From Vibrio ostreae (GTDB taxonomy: Bacteria > Pseudomonadota > Gammaproteobacteria > Enterobacterales > Vibrionaceae), in contig NZ_CP076643.1 in the NCBI RefSeq assembly GCF_019226825.1, forward strand, positions 2,356,001 to 2,420,000: a DNA stretch of 64,000 nt, in the 5' to 3' direction. Positions 1 to 10,529 of the stretch are shown here, piece after piece (the stretch's first letter is position 1; every line of letters starts with the position of its first letter). Below the pieces are notes generated by a model that made no database searches, had not been told where the DNA came from, and saw only the letters and a program-made list of their open reading frames with translations. The position numbers and the translations under genes are program-made.

Positions 1-482
1 AAAGAGAAGTCATCTAACTGACGTAAGAAAAGATCATCCAGGCGGCGTAATACCCGCCCCTGAGCGCCGGGCAGCGCCTCGTCACCGGAAGACGGGTTCA
101 GCTGGTTGAGATCAACCGAACGGATATCAAGCCTGAGCTGATGGATAACCAGATTAGCGACCACCGGCTCTTGCTGTAGCAGCGAGTCAAACAGATCAAA
201 CTCGACATCAATCCGGTCGGTGTTAAATTGAATCTGACTGCCGTCAGGGAAACGGGCCTGAACGCCCTGCAGGGCCAGCGACGGGTGGGTATTGCGCCAG
301 AAGCCACGTACATCCGAGATTTCAAACTGAATGTGGCTCTGCGCGCTGACCCAGCCCTGGATCTCATCCTTAAAGCGATTCATTTCCGGCAACAGAACAC
401 GCAGCGCCGTGATGGCAATTGCCAGCAGCACCAACAAACTGACCAGCAGCCAGGTTACGATCCGCCCAAGGCGAGTTAACAT
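1..482 (-). CDS. yhdP: YhdP family AsmA-like envelope protein, N-terminal part (cut by window edge)
   Basis: The reading frame begins with ATG at 482 and runs off the left edge, so only about 160 N-terminal residues are present. It starts MLTRLGRIVTWLLVSLLVL, a single N-terminal membrane segment that anchors a large periplasmic domain. Members of this family are AsmA-like proteins thought to bridge inner and outer membrane and help move phospholipids outward; the full protein is usually over 1200 residues. The order yhdP-rng-maf-mreDCB is the same as in E. coli, and the start lies 20 bp after the rng stop, so it is probably the distal gene of that operon. Family assignment rests on the N-terminus and on synteny; most of the protein cannot be seen. 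Confidence 0.8.
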   Translation of the reverse strand, partial: MLTRLGRIVTWLLVSLLVLLAIAITALRVLLPEMNRFKDEIQGWVSAQSHIQFEISDVRGFWRNTHPSLALQGVQARFPDGSQIQFNTDRIDVEFDLFDSLLQQEPVVANLVIHQLRLDIRSVDLNQLNPSSGDEALPGAQGRVLRRLDDLFLRQLDDFS

Positions 483-502
483 TGAGATCACTCGCTGTCC
501 TA

Positions 503-1972
503 TTACATCATTACGACATCAAATTGCTCTTGCACATACAAAGGTTCAGCCTGAATACGTACTTCCTTCCCGATGAAGACTTCCAGCTCCGCCAGTGAGT
601 GTGATTCGTCGTCGTGCAGCGTTTCTGCCACCGCCGGTGACGCATAGACCACAAACTGATCCGCATCGTAGGCCCGATTAACCCGGGTAATTTCACGCAG
701 GATCTCGAAACACACGGTATCAACGGTCTTCACGCTGCCACGCCCTTCACAAGTTGGACAAGTGGAACACAGCACATGTTCAATACTTTCGCGCGTCCGT
801 TTACGGGTCATTTCCACCAGACCAAGGTGGGTAAAGCCGTTAATGTTGGTTTTCACCCGGTCTTTGCTCAGGGCTGCATCAAGCGAAGTAAGTACCCGCT
901 TACGGTGTTCTTCGGATATCATGTCGATAAAGTCGATAATGATAATACCGCCCAGGTTACGCAAACGCAGCTGGCGCGCAATCGCCTGAGTGGCTTCAAT
1001 ATTGGTGTTGAAAATCGTCTCTTCCAGATTACGACGCCCGACAAACGCACCGGTGTTGATATCGATGGTGGTCATGGCTTCGGTCTGATCGATGATCAGG
1101 TAACCGCCGGACTTCAGTTCGACTTTACGCTCCAGGGAACGCTGAATCTCGTTCTCGGTGTCGTACATATCGAAAATGGGCTGATCGCCTTCGTACAACT
1201 CAAGCTTATCGGTCAGCTCAGGCACAAATTCCGAGGTGAACTCAAGCAGATTTTCATATTCCTGCCGTGAATCGACCATAATTTTGGTCAGGTCAGTACC
1301 GACGAAATCACGCAGAATGCGCTGTGCCAGGCCCAGTTCGCCATACAGGGTCGAACGACTCTTGTATTTAGCCCGGCGCTCCATCACTTTACCCCACAGA
1401 CGCTTAAGGAAAGCGGCATCCTGGGACAGCTCTTTCTCTTTCGCCGCTTCGGCAGCGGTACGGATAATAAAGCCACCGTGCTCATCGCAATATTGCGAGA
1501 CCACATTTTTCAGACGATCACGTTCAGATTCGCTTTCAATCCGCTGCGAGACACCGACATGGCTGGCACCCGGCATGTAGACCAGGTAACGGGAAGGAAG
1601 AGTGATATCTGTGGTCAGACGCGCACCCTTAGTGCCAAGCGGATCTTTCACCACCTGCACCACGATATCCTGGCCCTGACGCACCAGTTCCGAAATATCA
1701 CGCACCTGGAATTGCTGTTTCTCGTTCTCGGCCACGCATTCAGTGTGCGGAACGATATCAGAAGCATGCAAAAACGCCGCTTTGTCTAAGCCGATATCAA
1801 CAAACGCAGCCTGCATACCAGGCAGAACCCGGCTCACTTTGCCTTTGTAGATGTTGCCGACAATGCCCCGCTTTGCTTCACGTTCAATGTGGATTTCCTG
1901 AAGGACACCGCCTTCAATCATCGCCACCCGCGTTTCACTCGGTGTGACGTTTAAGAGCAACTCTGCACTCAT
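503..1972 (-). CDS. rng: Ribonuclease G
   Basis: This 489-residue endoribonuclease of the RNase E/G family matures the 5' end of 16S rRNA and takes part in mRNA decay in the cytoplasm. It starts MSAELLLNVTPSETRVAMIE. An S1 RNA-binding domain lies at about residues 38-125. The catalytic metal-binding aspartates sit in TTIDINTGAFVG (near 300) and IIIDFIDM (near 345). The Zn-link cysteines are in CSTCPTCEGRG (near 404). It has the short RNase G length, with no long C-terminal degradosome scaffold as in RNase E. It lies between maf (22 bp upstream) and yhdP (20 bp downstream) on the same strand, as in E. coli. The assignment is firm. Confidence 0.97.
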   Translation of the reverse strand: MSAELLLNVTPSETRVAMIEGGVLQEIHIEREAKRGIVGNIYKGKVSRVLPGMQAAFVDIGLDKAAFLHASDIVPHTECVAENEKQQFQVRDISELVRQGQDIVVQVVKDPLGTKGARLTTDITLPSRYLVYMPGASHVGVSQRIESESERDRLKNVVSQYCDEHGGFIIRTAAEAAKEKELSQDAAFLKRLWGKVMERRAKYKSRSTLYGELGLAQRILRDFVGTDLTKIMVDSRQEYENLLEFTSEFVPELTDKLELYEGDQPIFDMYDTENEIQRSLERKVELKSGGYLIIDQTEAMTTIDINTGAFVGRRNLEETIFNTNIEATQAIARQLRLRNLGGIIIIDFIDMISEEHRKRVLTSLDAALSKDRVKTNINGFTHLGLVEMTRKRTRESIEHVLCSTCPTCEGRGSVKTVDTVCFEILREITRVNRAYDADQFVVYASPAVAETLHDDESHSLAELEVFIGKEVRIQAEPLYVQEQFDVVMM

Positions 1973-1994
1973 GAGCGCACCTCAATGTTTTAAA

Positions 1995-2585
1995 TTATAA
2001 GAATTCGCGCAAGAGCTGGTCAGTTTCGTAGAGTGGTAGCCCGACGACGGCGTAGTAGCTGCCTTCTAATCTTGTTACAAATCGTCCACCCAATCCCTGA
2101 ATGCCATAACTGCCAGCTTTATCGCAAGGTTCACCGCTTTGCCAGTACTGTTCGATTTCTTGTTCGGTCAGAGCTTTAAACCAGACGTCTGTGGTCACCA
2201 CGACAGAGCGATGCTGCTGTGCTGTAGCCACCGTTACCGCGGTCATCACCTGATGGCGATTGGCCTGCAGATGCAGCAGCATGCGGCGGGAGTCCGCAAA
2301 ATCGTGCGGTTTTTCCAGCACCAGTCCGTCCTGCACCACTATGGTGTCGGAGCCAATCACGACCATATCATGACTTGCTACCGTATGATTGCTGGCTGCT
2401 GCCAGGGCTAAGCCAGCCAGCGCTTTATCACGGGATAAACGTGCTACATACTGCCGCGCACTTTCATCCGCTTGCTGCGCTTCTTCGACATTGGGGACCA
2501 GGACATCAAACTGATAACCCAACTGAGCTAACAATTCGCGCCGTCTTGGCGAGCCGGAAGCTAAGATCAGTTTTTTATCGCTCAT
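1995..2585 (-). CDS. maf: Maf/YhdE-type nucleoside triphosphate pyrophosphatase
   Basis: This 196-residue Maf family protein hydrolyses non-canonical or pyrimidine nucleoside triphosphates (dTTP and UTP in the YhdE branch) to monophosphates. The N-terminal signature ILASGSPRRRELLAQLG binds phosphate. VVIGSDTIVV holds the conserved aspartate, and the GSYGIQGLGG motif follows near residue 160. Length matches the family. It sits between mreD (7 bp upstream) and rng (22 bp downstream), the same place as E. coli yhdE, which favours the dTTP/UTP pyrophosphatase branch over YceF. The exact substrate is inferred from this position. Confidence 0.93.
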   Translation of the reverse strand: MSDKKLILASGSPRRRELLAQLGYQFDVLVPNVEEAQQADESARQYVARLSRDKALAGLALAAASNHTVASHDMVVIGSDTIVVQDGLVLEKPHDFADSRRMLLHLQANRHQVMTAVTVATAQQHRSVVVTTDVWFKALTEQEIEQYWQSGEPCDKAGSYGIQGLGGRFVTRLEGSYYAVVGLPLYETDQLLREFL

Positions 2586-2592
2586 CGCGTTA

Positions 2593-3081
2593 TCACTTAA
2601 TATGCCAATGACGTCGAACCCGACGCAGTAATAAGAACATCCACGGCCAGAGTATACAGCTAATTAAGCCACTCCAGAGTGACAATGGATTAAATGTCAC
2701 GTCCTGGATCAAATATTCGCCAAAGAAAATCAGGATTTCCAGCACCATAGAAAGCACGGCAATCACCATTGCCTGCTGCCACAGTGCCATATTACGCAGC
2801 ACCAGGAAGTTGAGTGCGACCAGGTAAACCACGATCGACATCATCATGCCGCGAATACCCAGCGTCGAGCCGAGCAGTAAATCCCACAGTAAACCCAGTA
2901 TCAGTGCGCTACCGACGTTGACCCGGTGCGGCAGCGCCAGCACCCAGTAACAGGTCACCAGCAGCAACCAGGACGGGCGCAGCAGATCGAGCGCACCTGG
3001 CCAGGGAATGGTTTGCAACACCAGAGCAAAAAAGAATGAGGCCCAGATAACAACACGGCCTGCCCAATCATTACTGGCCAT
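2593..3081 (-). CDS. mreD: Rod shape-determining protein MreD
   Basis: MreD is an inner-membrane component of the elongasome, which links the MreB cytoskeleton through MreC to peptidoglycan synthesis. The frame extends further upstream, but the ATG at 3081 (MASNDWAGRVVIWASFFFA) gives 162 residues, the usual size, and overlaps the end of mreC by only 11 bp. The protein is almost wholly hydrophobic with five or six membrane segments, ending in the basic tail LLLRRVRRHWHIK. The overlap with mreC and the 7-bp gap to maf show operon organisation. Confidence 0.94.
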   Translation of the reverse strand: MASNDWAGRVVIWASFFFALVLQTIPWPGALDLLRPSWLLLVTCYWVLALPHRVNVGSALILGLLWDLLLGSTLGIRGMMMSIVVYLVALNFLVLRNMALWQQAMVIAVLSMVLEILIFFGEYLIQDVTFNPLSLWSGLISCILWPWMFLLLRRVRRHWHIK

Positions 3082-3973
3082 TATTATTGTCCTCTGCACT
3101 ACTGCCAACTGTTGTCGGTTGCATATCAACGTTAATCACTTGCTGCTGGCGGTCTTCATTCGGCCAGATCAATAGCAGGTAGCGTAAGCGGTCAAAATCG
3201 ACCACCGGCGTTGCTTTAATCGCCGCAAATTCACGCCGGGTATCTTTATCGACCTGGGCAACGTAAGCCACCGGATAACCTTCCGGATAAACCCCGCCCA
3301 ACCCCGATGTCACCAGCATATCGCCGACTTCAATATCGGTACTGGTGGCAATGTGCTCAAGCTGAATCTCATCGCTCTGACCGTTCCCGGACGCGATGAC
3401 ACGGATATCATTACGGATATTCTGCACCGGAATGGCATTGTTGGGGTCAATCAGCAGCAATACGCGGCTGTTATGCGCCGCAACAAAGGTCACCTGACCG
3501 ACAATCCCTTTTTCATTGATGACCGGCTGGCCTTCGTAAACGCCATCCACGCGGCCTTTATCAATCACCACCTGATGACGATACGGTGAGGTATCGACCG
3601 CCATCACTTCCGTCACGACTTTTTTCTCATCTCGCACAAAAGTAGAGCCAAGCAGTTTACGCAGGCGCTGGTTTTCTTCGCGGTATTGGTCAAGCAGGAT
3701 CAGATCGCTTTTCAGCGTCAACACGTCCTGTTTCAGCGTGCGATTCGATTCCATCAGTTGCTGACGGGTGTTAAAACGCTCGTAGAATCCATCAAACATG
3801 CTGCGCGGCAGGTCGGCAGCATATTGAATAGGCGCAACTAAACTGTTGAGCAAAAAACGTACATGAGTGAATGTACCTAAACGACTATCAGCCAGCATAA
3901 GGCTGGCTGATATAATGACCGCGAAAAACAGACGCAACTGAAGGGAAGGCCCACGGCCAAATATTGGCTTCAT
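3071..3973 (-). CDS. mreC: Rod shape-determining protein MreC
   Basis: MreC is a 300-residue bitopic protein of the elongasome. It has a short cytoplasmic N-terminus (MKPIFGRGPSLQLRLFF), one membrane segment at about residues 12-30, a coiled coil at about 70-105, and then periplasmic beta-domains that contact MreD and penicillin-binding proteins. The C-terminus is rich in Gln, Ser and Asn, as is common for this protein. It follows mreB after a 54-bp gap that holds a small hairpin (4000-4017) and overlaps mreD by 11 bp. Confidence 0.96.
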   Translation of the reverse strand: MKPIFGRGPSLQLRLFFAVIISASLMLADSRLGTFTHVRFLLNSLVAPIQYAADLPRSMFDGFYERFNTRQQLMESNRTLKQDVLTLKSDLILLDQYREENQRLRKLLGSTFVRDEKKVVTEVMAVDTSPYRHQVVIDKGRVDGVYEGQPVINEKGIVGQVTFVAAHNSRVLLLIDPNNAIPVQNIRNDIRVIASGNGQSDEIQLEHIATSTDIEVGDMLVTSGLGGVYPEGYPVAYVAQVDKDTRREFAAIKATPVVDFDRLRYLLLIWPNEDRQQQVINVDMQPTTVGSSAEDNNNGQ

Positions 3974-3999
3974 CTTAAACCATCCTAAAGTTGAATTCG

Positions 4000-4017
4000 G
4001 GCACTCCGCAGAGTGCC
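4000..4017 (-). other. Hairpin between mreB and mreC
   Basis: A 7-bp perfect stem (GGCACTC/GAGTGCC) with a 4-base loop lies in the 54-bp gap between the mreB stop and the mreC start. No clear U-tract follows on the minus strand. It may therefore be an RNA stability or partial attenuation element that sets mreB above mreCD, rather than a full terminator. Function is inferred. Confidence 0.4.
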
Positions 4018-4027
4018 AGACAAGCCA

Positions 4028-5155
<1,128 letters not shown>

Positions 5156-5220
5156 CTAAACATGGGCTGAAACACGCAATTTCTAACAGATTCCTAACCT
5201 GGGGGGTGAAAATGACGGGA

Positions 5221-8200
5221 TCATTGCCCGGTCAGGCGTGCTTCACCACGGAAAATCACCCGATCGTTGCCGCGATGCACGCCGAAGGTCACCACTGCCG
5301 ACGGATCCTCATCACCAACACCGCGCCAATTGTATTGCAGCCAGGGATTATCGGCCCCCTGCGGACCACAGGTTACGCTGCTGTCGGCCAGCTGCGGCGA
5401 GCGGCTACTGCTGTCATCAAGTCGCAGCCAGAAACGTACCTGTTCACGCACACTGTTCTGCTCCTGCTCGGAATGGGGAGTCGCCATCAGTTGATCGCTC
5501 TCTCCTGCCGCTACTGTCGGGGTTTGCAGTGACGCCTGGCGCGGCTCGAGTGATGAATTGAACTTATCGGCATCTGCAGTCCATATGCTCTGGCGGCAAA
5601 CCGAATTGGCGCTCGATCGGAACCAGCTGCCGTTATCATCACGGTTGGTGACAAAGCGGCTGCCCTGCCAGTATTCCGTCCGCAGCGGTACATTTATCTT
5701 ACTGACGGTGGTACCGCCGACGTCATCCAGCACCATACGCCCGTAACGAATATCCGGTTGCGAACCAAACACCGCACCGCGATCCACTGTCGTTCCATCC
5801 TGAGTTAATGTCAGTTGCGGTGAAGTAAAGTCCACACCATCCACTTTATCGGTCACCCGCAAGCCAAATCCGCTGCTAAACGGACCATCCGCGCTGGTGG
5901 TATAAGGAGAGGGATTGGTTACACGCTTGCTGAATGTCAGTGAGTGCTCACCTGACAACACACCATCCGACCAGGAGCCGGAGCCATCCCAGAACTGTAG
6001 GTCGTAATCGGCAATCCGCGCGCCGAGATCGCCACCACTGCTGTCCACCGCCAGCAGCTTAATATCGGCGATCAGAGCCGGATCAAATGATGAATAGTTT
6101 TGGGTAACCTGGCCCTGGCTGTTCTGCGCTTCAACACTAAACCCATAACCAAACGGCTGATTCATGTAAGCAAAACCTGTCTGACCATCGGGATAATCCC
6201 AGTCGTTGGCGCTGAGACTGAGCCAGGCCGGATAAAAGCGGCCAATTTCGCGATAACCCGGATTGACCGTCATGCCGAGGTACTCATCACTCAGGCCCGC
6301 TTGTACCCGCAACACCCCGACTTCACTCCAGTTGAGATCGCTAAAGGGCAGATATTCATCGTTAACCCCTGAGGTATTGTATCGTTGCAACTCACCATTG
6401 AGCGTACCGTTCGCTCCATCTTCGGGTTCAGCAACCCGATAGCTGAGTTCTGCCTTTGCACTGAGTTGTACGGCAGACGAAAAGAAGTTTTGCGTCACCG
6501 GCCGGGCACACAGGCCTGAAGTTTCAATCTCACCTTGTGCGGCGCCACCACTGATCCAGCGTAGCGGACGCACATTCAGCCCGAATGTGTTGCCGGCCGC
6601 AGTAAAGGCAGTGCTGTTGCGATCGGTAATATTGCCGTCCATCGCACTGCTGTCACCGGGCGAACAAATGGCTAAGGTCCACGGACGTGAATAGACAGTA
6701 AAACTGCCCTGCAACGTGCCTTTACCTTTGATCGGGCAATCGTCGCCCAGCTCGCGGCAGTTAAAGTTGCTGTCTTCCAGCAGCACGGTTTTGATGCCGC
6801 TGTCGTCCATCACTAAATCTGCGGTTGCTTCGCCTTCAGTGAAAGTCGGGTTGAAGGTCAAGTCACCGACACCATTTGCTGGTGCCTGCCATTCAGAGCT
6901 GATCGTTGGCGTGCCTTGGTAGGCCAAATCTTTTGGGCTGCCATCCGCAGTACAGGTTTGGGCCGTGATAGTAACTGGCTGCGGTTTGCTGGCAATCACA
7001 TGCTGGTCATCGGCGGCCAGTTTATACGGTACAAAATGGTAAGTGCCGACGACCGAGTCACTGGTGCCTTTTGGATTGAGATGCCCGCTGATGGTCAGGG
7101 TCTGGCTTGCCGTCGCGGCTAAATCAAACCATAGCTCGCCATTGCTGTTAGGGGTATACAGCCCGTTGCTGCCGCTGCCTTTTCCTTCCACCAGCGTCAA
7201 ATCACTGCTGGCTGGTGAAATACGGATCTGACCGCTGTAAGAACTGCTGGGCAGACTGTTAAGATCCACCACCTGAAACTCCAGGCGTTGGGTCTCACAG
7301 ATGAGTGCATAGTCCGCTGCAGGCTGTAACGTGAGTGCATACTGACTGGTGATCGAGCTGCCGTCCCAGCACTCCGGTTTATTGGCGGGTGCACGTAAAG
7401 CCAGACCACTGCTGACAGTAAGCAGATTGGTGGTGATCGAGCCCTGCATATTCATATAGTTGGGAATGGTGACACTTTTCGCCAGCACCGATGCACGCAG
7501 CTCATTATTACTGCGCAGCAGCATATCCGCGCGTGGGCCGTAGAATACCGGCGCGATATAACCCGTCATACCATCGCGATAATGGGTATCCAGAGCATTG
7601 GTCGGAGCCAGACTATCGGCAATATTAACCTGCACGTTACTCTCAAAATACCAGTTACCGCTACCACTGCCGGATACTGTTCTGAAATTGACCCGCGCCG
7701 AGTTGTAAAAATAGAGCGCGACATTACCGCGATAACTCAGTTCTTCAATTTTTCGACCATCATCAAGCATCAGATACAGTCGTTTCGCATTACTGCTGCT
7801 CGATGTCCCTTCTAGTGACAGCCGAGAAACATTTCTCTTAAGAGTGATATAAATATTGCCATCACTCGGCTCAGAATAAGAACAGTCTGACGAATTGACC
7901 CCGCATTTATTCTGGTAGCTATTACTTCCTGTACTGGCTTCAGCATTGGTGATGGTGACGTTAGATGTACTATCGAAATTGATATTAAGTAGCTGTGGTG
8001 TATCGGCTTTCCGCAGGTCGACCAGGCCATCATCATTACCGGGGTAACAGCCCATGCTACCGTTACATATCTGTGTTCCTTGATTTTTAAAAGCAATGTC
8101 CTGATTGCCGACTTCATCAAAACCAATGCGCAACGTATCCCATGAAGTCCCGTTTTGCCATGGCTGGGAGTAATGATAAATATTTTGCTGATCTGCCAGA

Positions 8201-8784
8201 TAAGCCGGTGACCAGCCACGGATATCGGTGGCCGCGTTCTGCACATTGAACTTGCTGGGCGGGAAAGCGGCGTAGGCACTGCTACCCGCAGTTTTCCAGC
8301 TCTGCACCGGCTGCGGAAATACATCACAGGTTTCAAGCGGAATAAGAATCGGTTCTTCCGTCAGGCTGGCATCGCAGTTGAGGTTATAAATCGACTCATC
8401 ACCGGTCACCTCTCCTACCAATGTAAAATCTAGCCGCCACTCTCTATACTCCCATTCACCTCCATTGGTCAGATTGCGGATTGAATAAATGTTCACAAAA
8501 GGAAAATATTCAATTCGCACCCGATAGCGAATACCTTTATCTAAAAACGGTTCATTAAAAATATATCTAAAATCCAGAAAACTTCGCTCTCGACCTGTGT
8601 ACCAAAGCCTCTGACCATTACTTAACATCAATGTTTGCTGGATACTTCCCTGACCAATGACATCAAACTGGATGACCTTAGCGGTCAGCCCTGGAACTAA
8701 AATATTACAGCTTTGAGTTAGAGCAAATGCTGGTTTAGCCGCGCAGAGTAACAGCAGCAATGTCAGTTGAATGATTCGTTTCAC
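5221..8784 (-). CDS. mshQ: MSHA pilus biogenesis protein MshQ
   Basis: This large exported protein of 1187 residues is the last gene of the MSHA structural operon. It starts with a signal peptide (MKRIIQLTLLLLLCAAKPAFA, cleavage near residue 21). The N-terminal third (to about 150) looks like a beta-sandwich, the middle is rich in Ser, Asn and Gly and carries scattered cysteines, and the C-terminal half is a long beta-rich region typical of MshQ. By analogy with PilY-like proteins it may act at the pilus tip or surface as an adhesin or assembly factor; this is inference. Its start overlaps the mshP stop by 4 bp (ATGA), showing translational coupling. Such genes evolve fast. Confidence 0.88.
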   Translation of the reverse strand: MKRIIQLTLLLLLCAAKPAFALTQSCNILVPGLTAKVIQFDVIGQGSIQQTLMLSNGQRLWYTGRERSFLDFRYIFNEPFLDKGIRYRVRIEYFPFVNIYSIRNLTNGGEWEYREWRLDFTLVGEVTGDESIYNLNCDASLTEEPILIPLETCDVFPQPVQSWKTAGSSAYAAFPPSKFNVQNAATDIRGWSPAYLADQQNIYHYSQPWQNGTSWDTLRIGFDEVGNQDIAFKNQGTQICNGSMGCYPGNDDGLVDLRKADTPQLLNINFDSTSNVTITNAEASTGSNSYQNKCGVNSSDCSYSEPSDGNIYITLKRNVSRLSLEGTSSSSNAKRLYLMLDDGRKIEELSYRGNVALYFYNSARVNFRTVSGSGSGNWYFESNVQVNIADSLAPTNALDTHYRDGMTGYIAPVFYGPRADMLLRSNNELRASVLAKSVTIPNYMNMQGSITTNLLTVSSGLALRAPANKPECWDGSSITSQYALTLQPAADYALICETQRLEFQVVDLNSLPSSSYSGQIRISPASSDLTLVEGKGSGSNGLYTPNSNGELWFDLAATASQTLTISGHLNPKGTSDSVVGTYHFVPYKLAADDQHVIASKPQPVTITAQTCTADGSPKDLAYQGTPTISSEWQAPANGVGDLTFNPTFTEGEATADLVMDDSGIKTVLLEDSNFNCRELGDDCPIKGKGTLQGSFTVYSRPWTLAICSPGDSSAMDGNITDRNSTAFTAAGNTFGLNVRPLRWISGGAAQGEIETSGLCARPVTQNFFSSAVQLSAKAELSYRVAEPEDGANGTLNGELQRYNTSGVNDEYLPFSDLNWSEVGVLRVQAGLSDEYLGMTVNPGYREIGRFYPAWLSLSANDWDYPDGQTGFAYMNQPFGYGFSVEAQNSQGQVTQNYSSFDPALIADIKLLAVDSSGGDLGARIADYDLQFWDGSGSWSDGVLSGEHSLTFSKRVTNPSPYTTSADGPFSSGFGLRVTDKVDGVDFTSPQLTLTQDGTTVDRGAVFGSQPDIRYGRMVLDDVGGTTVSKINVPLRTEYWQGSRFVTNRDDNGSWFRSSANSVCRQSIWTADADKFNSSLEPRQASLQTPTVAAGESDQLMATPHSEQEQNSVREQVRFWLRLDDSSSRSPQLADSSVTCGPQGADNPWLQYNWRGVGDEDPSAVVTFGVHRGNDRVIFRGEARLTGQ

Positions 8785-9257
8785 AATGCCTCCTTCACCA
8801 GCACATCCTGAACTCGTTCCACCTGATAACGACCACTGCCGCAGGTGACACGACTTTCCAGCTTAAACACTTGGTCCTCCTGCAGCTCTCCCAGCGAGAT
8901 GCACTGCGCTTGCGCTGAACAGCCCGGATATTGCGCCATAAGGTTGTCGACCTGGGTTGCAACTTCAGCCCACTGCTCGTTACATACCGTGCGCACAGCG
9001 GCCGACTGACCGAGCGGATAGAATTGGGTCAGCGCCATCTCATTGACGGAATGGGCAGCAAACCAGGCCTGAGTACCGAGGAGTTCGCGCGCCAGGCCGT
9101 CCTGATTGGACCATTCCATCCGGCTTAATGCCGAAGCGAGAAAGCCCATCACCACGATAACAAACAGGGCGACCATATATAAATTGCCGCCCTGTTTACG
9201 CCGCCCGGCCAATGGCTGACGGGCAGCTGGGCATGATTGCACTTTATCAGGGAACAT
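8781..9257 (-). CDS. mshP: MSHA biogenesis protein MshP (PilX-like minor pilin)
   Basis: The frame extends well upstream into mshO, but the ATG at 9257 (MFPDKVQSCPAARQP) overlaps the mshO stop by only 11 bp and gives 158 residues. A prepilin-like site, KQGGNLYMVALFVIVVMGFL, puts a hydrophobic helix at about residues 25-45. The +5 glutamate of true pilins is missing, as in PilX/GspK-type proteins. The C-terminal half has paired cysteines that probably form disulfides. It is predicted to be a minor pilin of the initiation or tip complex. It overlaps mshO and mshQ, so it lies within one operon. Confidence 0.85.
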   Translation of the reverse strand: MFPDKVQSCPAARQPLAGRRKQGGNLYMVALFVIVVMGFLASALSRMEWSNQDGLARELLGTQAWFAAHSVNEMALTQFYPLGQSAAVRTVCNEQWAEVATQVDNLMAQYPGCSAQAQCISLGELQEDQVFKLESRVTCGSGRYQVERVQDVLVKEAL

Positions 9258-9948
9258 TGAGTACCTGCACATCCTGTTCAAAATCACTCGACTCACCATT
9301 CTGACTGAAACGCAGCGACAAATGCACCACGCCACTGCGTTGCAAACTGGCCGACTCATAATCAAAACTGCCGCTGCTGATGCTGTCACCGACGATAACA
9401 CTATTACGGCTGATGGTATTGGCCGCAAAATTAAGGCAATACTCCACCGCCGAGCGATACATATAAAATCGTTGTGCCACCGACTGGCTGCTGAGCGGCT
9501 GCGCTAAAGTCAGCGTGGTATCACTGCCGCTCATCGCAATGCCGCTGCCGGAGTTAAACTCTTCCTGATGACTCGGATTGATCATCATGGTCAAACCATC
9601 AAAGTTGAGCGAACTGCTCGCCTGCGACACGTTACCGACCAGAAAACTGAGCTGTGTGTTGTCTTCGCCGCCCAGGGCATAAAAACCGGAATAGACAATC
9701 GGATAAAACGACAAGCACTGCTGTGTACTGTCAGATGAGATCGCCAGACTGTTCGGAATCGCGTGGCGAATCTCACGCATCATTTTTTCCAGCACAAACT
9801 GGGCCTGGGTCTGGATACGCTGCCGGGCCACGCTATCAGCGTAGCCGCGACTGCCGAGTTCGACAAATCCGGCGATCCCGAGTACCAGAATCGAACCGAC
9901 AATCAGGGTCAGGATCATTTCGACCAGAGTAAATCCGCGCTCGCGCAT
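9247..9948 (-). CDS. mshO: MSHA minor pilin MshO
   Basis: This 233-residue type IV prepilin begins MRERGFTLVEMILTLIVGSI, a short basic leader cut after Gly5, with Phe at +1 and Glu at +5 of the mature protein and a hydrophobic N-terminal helix. The size and the variable C-terminal domain with two cysteines fit a GspJ/PilW-like minor pilin. Its start shares one base with the mshD stop, and its end overlaps mshP. Confidence 0.9.
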   Translation of the reverse strand: MRERGFTLVEMILTLIVGSILVLGIAGFVELGSRGYADSVARQRIQTQAQFVLEKMMREIRHAIPNSLAISSDSTQQCLSFYPIVYSGFYALGGEDNTQLSFLVGNVSQASSSLNFDGLTMMINPSHQEEFNSGSGIAMSGSDTTLTLAQPLSSQSVAQRFYMYRSAVEYCLNFAANTISRNSVIVGDSISSGSFDYESASLQRSGVVHLSLRFSQNGESSDFEQDVQVLNVP

Positions 9949-10529
9949 CAGTAATTCCCCCGATAGGCGACAAACTGGTACTGGCCATAACCGCCGGTAT
10001 CCACTGTGAGGCGGATTTGCTTGAGTGCAGTCACTGCCGCCAGCGGCTGATAATTACTGCCGGCATAACTAACGGCCACGGTGACGGTAAAATGGCGGTA
10101 GTTGGCACTGACATCCTGGCCCAGCACATTGGCCAGCGGATAAACATCGGGATTCGAACCGCAATCGCTCGCCCTGTCGCTGTACCAGCAGCCAATATAG
10201 TCATCGACATCGTTAAACTGATCCGGTGAGGATTCTCCGGGCGTTGAATTCCCGTCCCGGCCCAGTGATTCAGGAGGCGTACACGCCTCGGCACCCGCTT
10301 CACCGCAGCGCAAAAAGCCGCCGTCAAAATCACTATTTTCGTCAAAACCGAGCGCCAGGATCTGGCTCATCATACTCTGGCCAAGATTGGCAGCCCGGGT
10401 CTGGTAATGCGGCGTAGCGGAGCGCTCGACCTGCGGATAGAGAAAACTGACCAGAGTCACCATCGCCAGGCCAATGATCACCATCACTACAATGCTTTCA
10501 ATCAGGGTGAAACCACGCTGGCGCATCAT
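9948..10529 (-). CDS. mshD: MSHA minor pilin MshD
   Basis: This is a 193-residue type IV prepilin with leader MMRQRG cut before FTLIESIVVMVIIG, with Glu at mature position 5. The C-terminal globular part holds four cysteines and is rich in Asp and Ser. It resembles GspI/PilV-type minor pilins that prime pilus assembly. It overlaps mshC by 4 bp (ATGA) and mshO by 1 bp. Confidence 0.9.
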   Translation of the reverse strand: MMRQRGFTLIESIVVMVIIGLAMVTLVSFLYPQVERSATPHYQTRAANLGQSMMSQILALGFDENSDFDGGFLRCGEAGAEACTPPESLGRDGNSTPGESSPDQFNDVDDYIGCWYSDRASDCGSNPDVYPLANVLGQDVSANYRHFTVTVAVSYAGSNYQPLAAVTALKQIRLTVDTGGYGQYQFVAYRGNY